Below, piece after piece: positions 21,335 through 30,937 of a DNA stretch of 64,000 bases. The position numbers were made by a program, and so were the translations under genes. Positions within the stretch are counted from its first letter, which is position 1. Every line of letters begins with the position of its first letter. This DNA comes from Rickettsia endosymbiont of Gonocerus acuteangulatus. Its GTDB lineage: Bacteria > Pseudomonadota > Alphaproteobacteria > Rickettsiales > Rickettsiaceae. Under the pieces are notes generated by a model, which saw only the letters and a program-made list of their open reading frames with translations, searched no databases and had not been told where the DNA came from. The stretch spans positions 1,919,519-1,983,518 of the forward strand of contig NZ_OZ032147.1 in the NCBI RefSeq assembly GCF_964026435.1, given 5' to 3'.

Positions 21335-22444
21335 CAAAACTTACGCTATGAGTAAAAAAGTGATAAATTATTGTAAAAATAATTAAACATGTCAAAGAGG
21401 ATAAAGTTGCAAGCAATACCAATTAATAGGACAGATTATTGTCAATTTTTAATAGTTAGCCAAAAGAATTATAGTTTAACCTACTACGCTGAACATGCAA
21501 AGAAATGTAGTCATGATGTTATTAATAGATTTTTAAGGAATGAAAAATATACACCTTCTTTGTTATGGGAACACATCAAGAATGATGTTATTTTTTCATC
21601 TAATGGATATACAATATTTGATGATACGGTTTTAAATAAAAGGAATACGAAGCAAATAGAAATTGCAAGATCGCAGTACAGTGGAGCTACAGGTAGAGTT
21701 ACTAAAGGTATAGGAGTAGTGAGTCTGGTATATTATAACCCTGATATTAATAAGTTTTGGGTAATAGATTATCGAATTTTTGCACCTGATCATGATGGAG
21801 CAACAAAACTAGAACACCTATTAAACATGTTAAATAATGCTGTTTATAGCAAGGATTCCTTTTCAAACAGTACTTTTTTTGACACATGGTATTCTACACA
21901 CAAAATTATGCAACATGTTGACTCTCTGGGGAAATATTATTATGCCCCTATTAAAGCCAATAGAAACGTTAGTAAAACGCACGATTCTAAACCTTATAAA
22001 GCTGTAAAAGAGTTGACATTTTCAGATGAAGAGATCAGGCATGGAGTAGAGATTCATATAAAAGGCTTTGCTAAAAATAAGCATGTTAATTTGTTTAAAT
22101 TTACTGTTTCTACCAACAGAGTTGAGTATGTTGTTACCAATAACAAAACTCACAAATCTTCTAAAGCTGCACAAGATGAGTGTGGCTTTCGATGGGTAAT
22201 TGAGAGCATGCACAGAGAAATTAAGCAACTTACTGGGATAGAACGTTGTCAATGCAGGAAACAGCGTATTCAACGTAATCATATTAGTTGGGCATTTTTA
22301 GTTTGGGCATTTCTCAAAAGGACTGCAAATACAATCGGTAAAACGGTTTACCAAATAAAGTTAGGGCTTTTAGATGACTATATGCAACAACAGCTGCGTT
22401 CTCCATCTTTACGATATTTAGAACCAAACATAGCGTAAGTTTTG
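21335..22444 (+). mobile_element. IS701-like element, complete (copy 5)
   Basis: 1110 bp between CAAAACTTACGCTATG and its complement. It is flanked by the 4-bp duplication ATGT (21331-21334 and 22445-22448). This copy defines the boundaries and duplication length of the family. It sits at the start codon of the gene at 22445. Confidence 0.95.
21389..22438 (+). CDS. IS701-like (IS4 superfamily, DDE) transposase
   Basis: 349 residues. Probable catalytic Asp residues are in YTIFDDTVLNK and FDTWYSTHKIM; the Glu is in WVIESMHREIKQLTGIERC. QYSGATGRVTKGIGVVSL is typical of IS701-like enzymes. The 4-bp target duplication agrees with that family. In this copy two bases are lost and two gained within about 30 bp (21850-21882). 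Residues that read KKIPFQTVL elsewhere are here KDSFSNSTF, just before the second Asp, and the frame is restored. Activity of this copy is uncertain. Confidence 0.9.
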   Translation: MSKRIKLQAIPINRTDYCQFLIVSQKNYSLTYYAEHAKKCSHDVINRFLRNEKYTPSLLWEHIKNDVIFSSNGYTIFDDTVLNKRNTKQIEIARSQYSGATGRVTKGIGVVSLVYYNPDINKFWVIDYRIFAPDHDGATKLEHLLNMLNNAVYSKDSFSNSTFFDTWYSTHKIMQHVDSLGKYYYAPIKANRNVSKTHDSKPYKAVKELTFSDEEIRHGVEIHIKGFAKNKHVNLFKFTVSTNRVEYVVTNNKTHKSSKAAQDECGFRWVIESMHREIKQLTGIERCQCRKQRIQRNHISWAFLVWAFLKRTANTIGKTVYQIKLGLLDDYMQQQLRSPSLRYLEPNIA

Positions 22445-23506
22445 ATGTATAACCAGACAGATAAGCAAGTTAAAGATGTTCTAGACGTATGGAAGATTAT
22501 CGAGCTTTCAACTCCTCCTAAAAACGAAACTTTAAATAGTTATTTCACTTATGTACAAAAACATGCTGCAACTCAAAAGGAATTTTATAAAGAAATAAGT
22601 AAAAAAGAAGCTCTTTTTTTATTACAGGATGCACCGTTTGAAAAGTTTAACAAAGAGGAACTACGAGCTGCCGTACCAGGTTATGATATATTTGTTCATT
22701 GGCATTTATATCTTGGTTATTTAAACTGGACTGAAGCTGAAATTGCTATTGAAGAAAAAATTAATGAATTATTTAATGCGAGCCCTCAATTTTCGGATAG
22801 TTACAAAAATCGTAAAAATCCGGCACTAACTCCGATCATTGCACTAACGCTTGATGAGGATATGAATCTTATAGATAATTCAATGGTCATATCTACAGGA
22901 GCATATGTTCTCGGGAAAATTGTGCGGGAAGGATTTTCTGAAGATAATTTTAAGGATTTAGTTGAGTTTAAAGATAACAGTACTGAGTTAATAGTAAATG
23001 CATTAAAAGATTCTTTTGATAAAACTAACCAGCAAAAAAAGTTTAATTTAGACAGAGTTAATTATATTGCTAAGTTTATAATTAACGAACTTGGAATTGA
23101 TCCAAAGTTTTTGCTAAGTAACCCTGAAATATGTGTAAGAAAAACAACTTATCGCAAACTTAAAGCAAGTGATAAGAAAAGCAATTTTTATCAAAAAGAC
23201 GTAAACGATATTCCGGAAAAGCAAATTAAACAAGAATTAGATTGGGCACCTCCGCCGGCTTTGGAAATGTTTAATAGCTTTTTCCTGAAGCTTCTTGATC
23301 TAGTACGTAATAATGTCGATAAATTTACACCGAATTCTCCAATTTCTAAATATCTTGGAGCTGAGGGTAAGCCTAGTTTTAAAGATGTTTTAAGCAAACC
23401 GGAATTTTTAAAGGAATTACTTGAGCTTTCTAAGATGCAAGTTGCACGTTGGCCTTCATCGCCGAAAAATTGTTTAGTGCACTTCAAACTGCGGCAATTA
23501 ATAATA
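22445..23506 (+). pseudogene. N-terminal part of a large helicase-like protein, broken by frameshift and IS
   Basis: The native start is probably ATG 22445 (MYNQTDKQVKDVLDVWKII); the IS701-like copy 5 entered exactly here. About 340 residues are open. Near 23463 the frame should shift: ARWPSSP is followed in another frame by EKLFSALQTAAINN, which resembles the RWPS…L…QQ..AVN region preceding the ATPase core of large superfamily I (DNA2/NAM7-like) helicases. Another IS701-like copy cuts the gene at 23507. The helicase reading is a memory-based inference; the broken state is plain. Confidence 0.5.
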
Positions 23507-24499
23507 CAAAACTTACGCTATGTTTGGTTCTAAATATCGTAAAGATGGAGAACGCAGCTGTTGTTGCATATAGTCATCTAAAAGCCCTAACTTTATTTGG
23601 TAAACCGTTTTACCGATTGTATTTGCAGTCCTTTTGAGAAATGCCCAAACTAAAAATGCACAACTAATATGATTACGTTGAATACGCTGTTTCCTGCATT
23701 GACAACGTTCTATCCCAGTAAGTTGCTTAATTTCTCTGTGCATGCTCTCAATTACCCATCGAAAGCCACACTCATCTTGTGCAGCTTTAGAAGATTTGTG
23801 AGTTTTGTTATTGGTAACAACATACTCAACTCTGTTGGTAGGAACAGTAAATTTAAACAAATTAACATGCTTATTTTTAGCAAAGCCTTTTATATGAATC
23901 TCTACTCCATGCCTGATCTCTTCATCTGAAAATGTCAACTCTTTTACAGCTTTATAAGGTTTAGAATCGTGCGTTTTACTAACGTTTCTATTGGCTTTAA
24001 TAGGGGCATAATAATATTTCCCCAGAGAGTCAACATGTTGCATAATTTTGTGTGTAGAATACCATGTGTCAAAAAGTACTGTTTGAAAAGGAATCTTCTT
24101 GCTATAAACAGCATTATTTAACATGTTTAATAGGTGTTCTAGTTTTGTTGCTCCATCATGATCAGGTGCAAAAATTCGATAATCTATTACCCAAAACTTA
24201 TTAATATCAGGGTTATAATATACCAGACTCACTACTCCTATACCTTTAGTAACTCTACCTGTAGCTCCACTGTACTGCAATCTTGCAATTTCTATTTGCT
24301 TCGTATTCCTTTTATTTAAAACCGTATCATCAAATATTGTATATCCATTAGATGAAAAAATAACATCATTCTTGATGTGTTCCCATAACAAAGAAGGTGT
24401 ATATTTTTCATTCCTTAAAAATCTATTAATAACATCATGACTACATTTCTTTGCATATTCAGCGTAGTAGGTTAAACTATAATTCTTTTGGCTAACTAT
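23507..24499 (-). mobile_element. IS701-like element lacking its 5' end (copy 6)
   Basis: The right terminal repeat starts at 23507. The transposase is open on the minus strand to about residue 326 from its end, then the sequence changes at 24500 to the IS21 tip TGTCATTG. The missing ~110 bp are not at the other end of the IS21. Confidence 0.83.
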
Positions 24500-24511
24500 T
24501 GTCATTGTCAA
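23513..24511 (-). pseudogene. IS701-like transposase, 5'-truncated
   Basis: Lacks the first ~20 residues (the start MSKRIKLQAIPINRTDYCQF is replaced by MTMT from IS21 sequence) but keeps DDT, FDTWYS and the Glu helix. The native ribosome binding site and left terminal repeat are gone. Confidence 0.8.
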
Positions 24512-25038
24512 ATAAAAGTAATCCCCGCCGCAAGCAGCGGGGTATTTTAGAAGAAAGCTAGCTGATGATCCTCATGCAGTTTCTGATATTCCTTGCCTTG
24601 GTTTTTTACGTATTTTCCTATCATATTCTCATTTCCATGCTTACCTACCGTACTCGTAAAATATCCATCAGTCCAAAATTCTCCACCCCATAATTGTTTC
24701 TTTACCTGTGGACACTGTCTAAATATTTGACGAGCTGTAACACTTTTAATTGTTGTTACTATTTTTGTTACGCTATAGGTTGGTACAGATTGTACCAAAA
24801 AATGGACATGATCTTCATCAACCCCTATTTCTAAAAATTTTATTTGATATCTCTTTTCTATCTCTAAACATATTTCTCGTAATACTTGATCAACTGATAC
24901 GTCAAACACTGCTCGGCGATATTTTGCTGGAAATACCATGTGATACAGCAGTACCGTAACATTATGACTTTTATGTATATATTTGCTCATTCCGCCATAT
25001 TACGCCGCAAGCGGCGGGGAATATACCCAAAAGAGATT
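24511..25038 (-). mobile_element. IS200-type element (copy 3), inside IS21 terminal repeat
   Basis: It splits the IS21 end TGTCATTGTCAA | TTAAAAAGGGACC, as comparison with the undisturbed end at 50315-50330 shows. This gives a clean empty-site comparison for IS200: no target duplication. Confidence 0.9.
24547..24990 (-). CDS. tnpA: IS200/IS605-family transposase TnpA
   Basis: 147 residues, identical to the other full copies; HUH motif DEDHVHFLVQ and catalytic-Tyr helix intact. Confidence 0.93.
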   Translation of the reverse strand: MSKYIHKSHNVTVLLYHMVFPAKYRRAVFDVSVDQVLREICLEIEKRYQIKFLEIGVDEDHVHFLVQSVPTYSVTKIVTTIKSVTARQIFRQCPQVKKQLWGGEFWTDGYFTSTVGKHGNENMIGKYVKNQGKEYQKLHEDHQLAFF

Positions 25039-25136
25039 AAAAAGGGACCAGTAAATTGCACGAAAAAGGAACCACTATATTTAAAAATTTTTATGCCATA
25101 TTACCTCCAGATTTATAGTTATTAATACGATAACTT

Positions 25137-25847
25137 TTACCTTTTTATGTTTAGTATATGAGCATGATGTACCACTCGATCAATAATTGCATGAGTTAAT
25201 ACTTCATCAGCAAATATTTCATTCCATTTTTCAAAATCCTTGTTTGTGGTAATAATGGTAGATTTATTTTCATATCGTTTAGCAATAATATTAAAAAAGT
25301 CTTCTACTGAATGTTTTGGCAATTGCTTAAACCCGAGCTCATCAAGAATTAATAAATCAAACGATAGGAGTAATTTAACCTTTTTGTGATAACTATTATC
25401 TGCTCTTGCAATATGTAAATTATAAAGCATATCCGATACCGTAGTAAAATATACAGAGTATTCTCGTGTTAAAGCTTTTAATGCTAGCCCAATGGCAAGA
25501 TGAGTTTTCCCAGTTCCTGAATCACCTATGAATATTACATTTCCCTTAGTATTAATATAATCACAAGTTGATAAATCACTTATTACTTTGGCATCAACAC
25601 TTGGTTGGAAATTAAAATCAAAGTCTTCTAAATTTTTAGTTACCGGCAATTTAGCAGCACTTTTACGGCGACGGTAATTATTATCCTTACGGTTAGATTT
25701 TTCATCTTCACATAATAGTGATAGAAATTCTTTAAATCCTAGTTTATTATTTTGAGCATAAATAATCCTTTCATTTAAACTATTGACTATACCTGATAAT
25801 CTAAAGCTTCGTAGGTCATTAAATAAGTTCTGCATTATTACCTCCAA
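25137..25847 (-). CDS. istB: IS21 helper ATPase IstB
   Basis: 236 residues. An AAA+ ATPase that helps IstA choose and capture targets. Walker A is GDSGTGKTHLAIGLALKAL, Walker B LLILDELGFKQLP, and the sensor region STIITTNKDFEKWNEIF. It overlaps istA by 29 bp. Compared with the copy at 49509, one extra A in a run near 25140 changes the last residues (NIKR stop rather than NIKGKSYRINNY…). Confidence 0.93.
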   Translation of the reverse strand: MEVIMQNLFNDLRSFRLSGIVNSLNERIIYAQNNKLGFKEFLSLLCEDEKSNRKDNNYRRRKSAAKLPVTKNLEDFDFNFQPSVDAKVISDLSTCDYINTKGNVIFIGDSGTGKTHLAIGLALKALTREYSVYFTTVSDMLYNLHIARADNSYHKKVKLLLSFDLLILDELGFKQLPKHSVEDFFNIIAKRYENKSTIITTNKDFEKWNEIFADEVLTHAIIDRVVHHAHILNIKR

Positions 25848-27240
25848 ACTCTGGTAATGGTAAGTTTACTGCATTACTATTTAAAATATTCTTAATTTTA
25901 GAGTAAGAACTTATACCATAATGTAGTGCTCTATGACAGGCTTTATCTATTAAGTCATCATTGTAAACCTTACGTAAAGAAATGATACCTCGTGCACAAC
26001 GTTGCCAATCATTCACTCTTGTTTGTTGTAATGATTCTAATAATAAACTGCAATTATTCCCTATCTGCTGCATTTGTTGTTGATAATGTTCACTATATTC
26101 TATAAAACCTGGGCATAGACGTTTGTATTTAGCATAATGAGACGGATTAGTGGTAAATATCCCCTTGCCCTCTGTTCTAACGTGTCTTGCTATTAAATCA
26201 TTTTGTATAGAAAATATTTGAACAAGTTTTGGGGACAATTGTACCATTACCTCACTGTATATATATTTTGCTGGTACAGAGTAATAATTATTATCTATGG
26301 TAATATGACAATCTTTTGCTACTTTTCGATTATGCCAAGATGACAAATCAAAAGTTTCTAATGGTAAAGGAATCAAACTACTTCTTTCCTCTTGCTCAAA
26401 CAGTTCTCTAGGTATTCTCTTAGTAGTACCATGTATTCGGCTATTGGCCTTATTTAACCAATTTGCAAGACCATTTGTTAATTCTTCATATCTATCAAAT
26501 TTACGACCAGCAAAAAAATTATTTTTAACGTATTTTATTCCCGACTCAACTTTGCCTTTTTCTTGCGGTTGATACACTCGACAAGGAGAAAGTAAAATTC
26601 CATAATGATCGGCTAAGCACTTATATTCCTTCTGATATACTGGCTCATAAAAATTGGCATCTACTACTCCAGCTTTAAGATTATCAAGTTTTATTACTTT
26701 TGGACTACCAGCAAAATAATTAAATGCATTGATATGACATTGAATCCATGTTTGACAACTTTGATCAAACACTACTTCATAATAATCAAGGCGACTATAG
26801 CTTAAACGCATATTAAATACATATGCTTTAACTCTACGCCCTTTAGAATTATACTGTAAGCCTATGTCACCAAAATCTACTTGTGCTTCCTCTCCTGCTA
26901 AAGTATGAAAACGAATGCAACTGTTATCCTTAATTTTATATTTTTTGATATAACGGGTCAAAGAAGTATAACTGCTTGTATAAGCTTGATTTTTTAACTC
27001 CTCAAAAATTCTTATGTAACTCAGATTTTTTTCTAATAACTCAATTATTTTTTCGTGCCAAAAATCCAAAACTGAAGATCGTTCATAGATTGCTGGGGAT
27101 TCTGTACCAGCCTCTACATAGCGGTTTATTATTTTTCGTACTGTTTTGCGGTCTGTTCTTGTTAGTTTGGCAATATTCCTTTGACTATTGCCTTGTTTAT
27201 AAAGGGTGATAATTGTTGTATACATATTTATTCTTATCAT
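25819..27240 (-). CDS. istA: IS21 transposase IstA
   Basis: 473 residues. The N-terminal helix-turn-helix is QGNSQRNIAKLTRTDRKTVR. The DDE catalytic core includes EEAQVDFGDIGLQY, KVIKLDNLKAGVV and YQPQEKGKVESGIKYV (Asp, Asp, Glu). The C-terminal region is as in IS21. It is translated just ahead of istB with overlapping frames and appears intact. Confidence 0.94.
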   Translation of the reverse strand: MIRINMYTTIITLYKQGNSQRNIAKLTRTDRKTVRKIINRYVEAGTESPAIYERSSVLDFWHEKIIELLEKNLSYIRIFEELKNQAYTSSYTSLTRYIKKYKIKDNSCIRFHTLAGEEAQVDFGDIGLQYNSKGRRVKAYVFNMRLSYSRLDYYEVVFDQSCQTWIQCHINAFNYFAGSPKVIKLDNLKAGVVDANFYEPVYQKEYKCLADHYGILLSPCRVYQPQEKGKVESGIKYVKNNFFAGRKFDRYEELTNGLANWLNKANSRIHGTTKRIPRELFEQEERSSLIPLPLETFDLSSWHNRKVAKDCHITIDNNYYSVPAKYIYSEVMVQLSPKLVQIFSIQNDLIARHVRTEGKGIFTTNPSHYAKYKRLCPGFIEYSEHYQQQMQQIGNNCSLLLESLQQTRVNDWQRCARGIISLRKVYNDDLIDKACHRALHYGISSYSKIKNILNSNAVNLPLPEFGGNNAELI

Positions 27241-27361
27241 TGTATCACTAGATATTTACTTGCTTAATTATCTAGTGAATATTGCACATTAACCTTATTA
27301 GGTCACACCAACTTCTCTGGTCCCTTTTTCGTGCAATTTACTGGTCCCTTTTATTTTAGCA

Positions 27362-28006
27362 ATGACAATCAGTACAGAAAGTATATATAGATTCGTCTAC
27401 ACTTCTGCAGTAGCAGCTAAATTAAAGTTATATAGCTATTTACCGTCTAAAAGATATAAAAGGCAAGAAAGGGGGACAAGGCATCAAAGGATCATTATAC
27501 CACAAAGGATCTCAATACATCAGCGTGATGCAATAGCTACGAAAAAGGTAGAAGTAGGGAATTTTGAGGCAGATCTTACATTTCATAAAGGTAATCAAAG
27601 TATGAATATTGGTGCACTGGTGGATAAAAAGAGTCAAAAGATTATTTTAGTGCTGAATAACTCCAAGAGAGCTACAACAGTTACCAATGGTTTTTTAAGA
27701 AAGATAAAAACTCTTCCAAATAGTGTGAGAAAGACTATTACTATGGATAATGGCAAAGAGTTTGTGGGGCATGTTGCCTATAGACTATCTGGGTTTCAAA
27801 CTTTCTTTTGTGATCCATACCATCCTAGACAAAAAGCATTAGTGGAAAAAATGAATTCTATGATTCATAGAATTTTACCTAAAAATACAGATATTACTAC
27901 CGTTACACAAAGAGGTCTTGACAATGTTGCTGAGATTTTAAATAACATGCCAAGAAAGATTTTTGGTTATAAAACCCCCAATGAAATTTGGGCAGAAAAT
28001 TTATAG
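27362..28006 (+). pseudogene. IS30-family transposase, C-terminal half
   Basis: Native codons start at about 27368 (ISTESIYRFVY); the ATG at 27362 comes from the IS21 tip. The DDE core is intact: VGNFEADLTF, ITMDNGKEFVGH and HPRQKALVEKMNSMIHR, then KTPNEIWAENL at the end. The DNA-binding half is missing. Confidence 0.83.
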
Positions 28007-28036
28007 GTTTTGTTCTACTTAGTCCTTGAATTTTCA
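27368..28036 (+). mobile_element. IS30-family element, 3' half (copy 3)
   Basis: Begins ATCAGTACAG at the IS21 end and runs to the right terminal repeat (…CTACTTAGTCCTTGAATTTTCA). Its first bases overlap the last IS30 bases at 5641-5649, so the two pieces together describe one full-length element. Confidence 0.8.
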
Positions 28037-28044
28037 GTATTTTC

Positions 28045-28109
28045 ATATGCAACAACAGCTGCGTTCTCCATCTTTACGATATTTAGAACCAAACATAGCG
28101 TAAGTTTTG
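28045..28109 (+). mobile_element. IS701-like element, 65-bp 3' tip
   Basis: Last codons of the transposase (ATATGCAACAACAGCTGCG…) and the right terminal repeat ending GTAAGTTTTG at 28109. It lies 8 bp from the IS30 end. Confidence 0.82.
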
Positions 28110-28110
28110 A

Positions 28111-28167
28111 CTAGATACATCTGTTTTAGGAGGATTAGAAGAAGATCAAGAAAGTTATGGCTTGTAA
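28111..28167 (+). pseudogene. C-terminal fragment of an unknown gene
   Basis: The 18-codon open tail LDTSVLGGLEEDQESYGL and stop follow directly on an IS701-like end. It is probably the tail of a gene lost by IS-driven deletion. No family recognised. The following 140 bp to the MITE at 28310 are AT-rich with nothing visible. Confidence 0.3.
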
Positions 28168-28309
28168 TATTTTTTTTATAAGAAAATCATGTAATTAATA
28201 GTATCTTTTTTAAGTGTTAAATAAACTAAAGATTTTCTTGAAATTATATAATATTTTATATATGTTATCATTCTATTTGAGGTAATACTATAAAGATGTT
28301 ATAATATGA

Positions 28310-28434
28310 CAAAACTTACGCTATGTTTGATATAATGCCCATGAATTAAGGGATATTATGAAGTGCTTCACTATAAAACATTGCTGTGTAATAAGAGTTT
28401 TTAGCATATTTGCTATAACATAGCGTAAGTTTTG
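28310..28434. mobile_element. MITE with IS701-like ends (copy 1)
   Basis: 125 bp with terminal repeats CAAAACTTACGCTATGTTTG / AACATAGCGTAAGTTTTG. It has no coding capacity and is flanked by the 4-bp duplication ATGA (28306-28309 and 28435-28438). Nearly identical to 37493-37617 and similar to 53620-53745. Confidence 0.9.
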
Positions 28435-28486
28435 ATGATTATGTCATTTGCCTGTTCTGATAGACTTTACTCTAAAAAAGTGTTCT

Positions 28487-28603
28487 ATGTCATTCCCGCA
28501 AAGACGGGAATCCAGCATAAAGTGAGAAAATCGAGCTTTTAATTTTAAAAACTTGCTGCTTTTATACTTTTTTTCTGGATTCCCGCCTACGCGGGAATGA
28601 CAT
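28487..28603. repeat. Intergenic RPE, long form
   Basis: ATGTCATTCCCGCAAAGACG…CGCCTACGCGGGAATGACAT with the middle segment AATCGAGCTTTTAATTTTAAAA. The palindrome extends outwards (AAAGTGTTCT / AGAACACTTTT), so it can form a long hairpin. Confidence 0.8.
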
Positions 28604-28625
28604 AGAACACTTTTTTCGAGCCATA

Positions 28626-28815
28626 CAACAAAGCTCTTAAGGCTTGCTTGCGTGGATCATTTCCCCCTGTCACCTCGTGATTTATTCACGGGGTCCAGTT
28701 AAAAAATACTAATATTATTAGTATTTTTTATTGTTCTTCTGGATGCCGCAGGTACAAGCAACTAGATGACACCGAGGGTACTTTTCGATCCACGCGGGCA
28801 ATGCCATGCGGGGAT
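28626..28815. repeat. Large palindromic repeat upstream of higA
   Basis: GCGTGGATCATTTCCCCCTG … CGATCCACGCGGGCAATGCC, with an inner AATACTAATATTATTAGTATT hairpin. A related copy in the opposite sense lies at 41008-41170. It replaces most of the higB gene that should be here. Confidence 0.6.
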
Positions 28816-28867
28816 GACGTGATACAGTATTCATATTAATAATCAGTGGCGTATTTGCTTCTCTTAG

Positions 28868-28912
28868 CATGACGGAAATGCTTATGATGTTGAAATTGTT
28901 GACTATCATTAA
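28868..28912 (+). pseudogene. HigB toxin C-terminal remnant
   Basis: Fourteen codons, HDGNAYDVEIVDYH and stop, 14 bp before higA. The ending DVEIVDYH is the typical C-terminus of HigB/RelE-type toxins paired with HigA. An in-frame TAG lies just upstream and the rest of the toxin gene is replaced by a palindromic repeat, so no toxin can be made here. Confidence 0.7.
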
Positions 28913-28926
28913 TTAGTAAAGGATTT

Positions 28927-29229
28927 ATGACGAAAAAATTATCTCCTATATCACCGGGACAAATTCTATTCGAGAAATTTATGGAACCTATGAGTATTAG
29001 TCAAAGCAAACTTGCTCGTGATATTGATGTACCTGTTACTCGAATTAATAATATAATTAAACATCATCGCTCAATCACTGCTGATACAGCACTCCGTTTA
29101 GGCAAATATTTTAATGTTAATCCTCGTTGGTTGATAAATATGCAAAATCAATATGATTTAGAAATTGCTGAAGATGAAGGTTGGAAAGCTAAAGAGCAAA
29201 GAATAAGAACTTTTGCTATAGCTAGTTAG
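28927..29229 (+). CDS. higA: HigA-family antitoxin / XRE transcription regulator (orphan)
   Basis: 100 residues. PISPGQILFEKFMEPMSISQ opens the HigA/VapI family; the helix-turn-helix is QSKLARDIDVPVTRINNII followed by ITADTALRLGKYFNVNPRWL. It normally neutralises HigB and represses its own operon. The toxin upstream is reduced to its last residues (28868-28912), so this antitoxin has no local partner. A start at ATG 28927 follows AGTAAAGGATTT. Confidence 0.88.
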   Translation: MTKKLSPISPGQILFEKFMEPMSISQSKLARDIDVPVTRINNIIKHHRSITADTALRLGKYFNVNPRWLINMQNQYDLEIAEDEGWKAKEQRIRTFAIAS

Positions 29230-29302
29230 TTATATATGGTCTCATATAAAGGATCGCATTCGTACTATGGAAATATCTAGAGTTGCTAATTAATAAAATA
29301 AC

Positions 29303-30647
29303 ATGACCAAAGAGAAAAAACATTATATTTGTTCTAATTGTGGGAATACTAGCCCTAAATGGTCAGGACAGTGCTTTGACTGTGGGGTATGGGGTAGTAT
29401 TGTTGAAGAAAAAGTAATTTCAAATAAGAATATTGCCAAAATAGGAAGTAAGCAAGATTTTGAAAAATTATCCAGTAATGTAACTGATCAGGTGCGTATT
29501 TCTACGCCAATTGGTGAGTTAGATAGGGTGCTAGGCGGCGGTTTAGTACTCGGTTCTGCTATATTAATAGGCGGCGATCCTGGTATTGGAAAATCTACTT
29601 TATTACTGCAGCTAGTTGCCGGCAGTTTTGCTTCAAAAGTAAAATGCTTATATATAACAGGTGAAGAATCGCTTGATCAGATAAAGCTAAGAGCTTTAAG
29701 ACTAGATTTAGTTAATGATAAAACAAATATTTTAGCTGCTAATAATTTAGAAGATATTATAGCAAGCCTTGATGCAAATAAAGGTAATATCGATTTAGTG
29801 GTTATCGACTCTATTCAAACAATCGCAACACGAGAATTAACCTCCCCTCCTGGTACTGTTTCCCAAATTCGCACCTGTGCTCATGAGCTTGTTAATTATG
29901 CTAAACAGAATAATATAATTATTCTACTTAGCTGTCATGTAACCAAAGACGGGCAGCTAGCAGGTCCTAAATTGCTTGAGCATTTAGTTGATACTGTGCT
30001 ATATTTCGAGGGTGATCATAATAACCATTTCCGTATTTTACGCTCTTATAAAAATCGTTTTGGAGGAGTTGGGGAAATAGGGGTGTTTGAGATGAGCAGT
30101 AGCGGGCTTATCGAGGTCACTAACCCATCCGAGTTATTTTTGATGAAGCGAGAACAAAATGTGATAGGTACAGCTATTTTTGCTGGAATCGAAGGTTCAA
30201 GACCGCTACTTATGGAAGTGCAAGCTTTAATAGTGCCGTCAAATATGGTAACGCCTAGACGCTCTGCTGTTGTCGGCTGGGACGTTAACAGGTTATCAAT
30301 GATACTTGCGGTATTAAGTAGCAGAATAGGACTAAATCTTGCCAATTACGAAGTATATTTAAGTATTGCAGGCGGGCTTAAGATAAACGAACCTGCATCG
30401 GATTTAGCAGGTAGCAGCTAGCCTTATTTCCGCAGCTACAAATAAGCCTCTACCGGAGCATAGCGTATTTTTCGGTGAAATAAGCCTGTCGGGTGAAATA
30501 AGAAAAACTGCCAAAGCAGAAGCACGAATAAAAGAAGCCGTAAAACTCGGATTTAATAATATTATATGTTCTAAATCAGAAAATTTAACTTTTGATTTTA
30601 TAACTCCTATTTCGCATTTGAAAGAGCTAAAAGAGTTAATAAAATGA
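29303..30647 (+). pseudogene. radA: DNA repair protein RadA, split by a single-base frameshift
   Basis: RadA is a RecA-related ATPase/helicase that processes recombination branches. Present are the N-terminal zinc finger (CSNCGNTSPKWSGQCFDCG), Walker A GGDPGIGKSTLLLQL, and the RadA KNRFG motif in SYKNRFGGVGEIGVFE. The frame ends at 30421 (…DLAGSS). One base too many in GCAGGTAGCAGC at about 30410 (expected GCAGTAGCAGC, giving DLAVAASL) shifts it. The remaining Lon-like C-terminus (LISAATNKPLPEHSVFFGE…[10 protein letters not shown]) is intact in the next frame to the stop at 30647, overlapping the next gene's ATG. Either a fresh mutation or a sequencing error. Confidence 0.88.
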
Positions 30648-30937
30648 ATATTACCTATGAAGTAACAAACTTGGAAGATGCACGAGATTTTTTATCTTCG
30701 ACACAAGGTGAATATGTATTAACAAACCTAAAAAACAGTGTAAAATATTATGGTATGTTAGTAGTTGATCATATGCTTAAAACTTTACAAAAAGAATTTC
30801 CTAAAAAAGTTATAGATGTTGTTGTGAATGTTGACGATGACAATGCTGCTTTGTTTACTGCAATCAAACTAAATTATAAAAATATAGTATATACAGGTAA
30901 CTCGGATGAGGCTAAATCCTTACTAAAAAAATCATGA
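30644..30937 (+). CDS. Conserved small hypothetical protein between radA and recO
   Basis: 97 residues, [20 protein letters not shown]…, with [20 protein letters not shown] and [15 protein letters not shown]. The ATGA overlap with radA and the overlap with recO (ATGA at 30934) make a translationally coupled radA-orf-recO operon. I do not recognise a domain. The alternating hydrophobic strands suggest a small alpha/beta fold. The tight coupling suggests a real gene and perhaps a repair-related role, which is inference. Confidence 0.75.
   Translation: MNITYEVTNLEDARDFLSSTQGEYVLTNLKNSVKYYGMLVVDHMLKTLQKEFPKKVIDVVVNVDDDNAALFTAIKLNYKNIVYTGNSDEAKSLLKKS

Larger units (their letters stand above)
24500..27367 (-). 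mobile_element. IS21-family element (copy 1) with IS200 in its end
   Basis: About 2340 bp once the nested IS200 (24511-25038) is removed. Its ends are TGTCATTG…, with repeated internal GGGACCAGTAAATTGCACG blocks near both ends, as usual for IS21 multiple terminal repeats. It carries istA and istB. The left neighbour is IS701-like sequence and the right neighbour an IS30 half, so the two flanks do not belong together and recombination is likely. A second copy lies inverted at 47989-50330. Confidence 0.9.
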
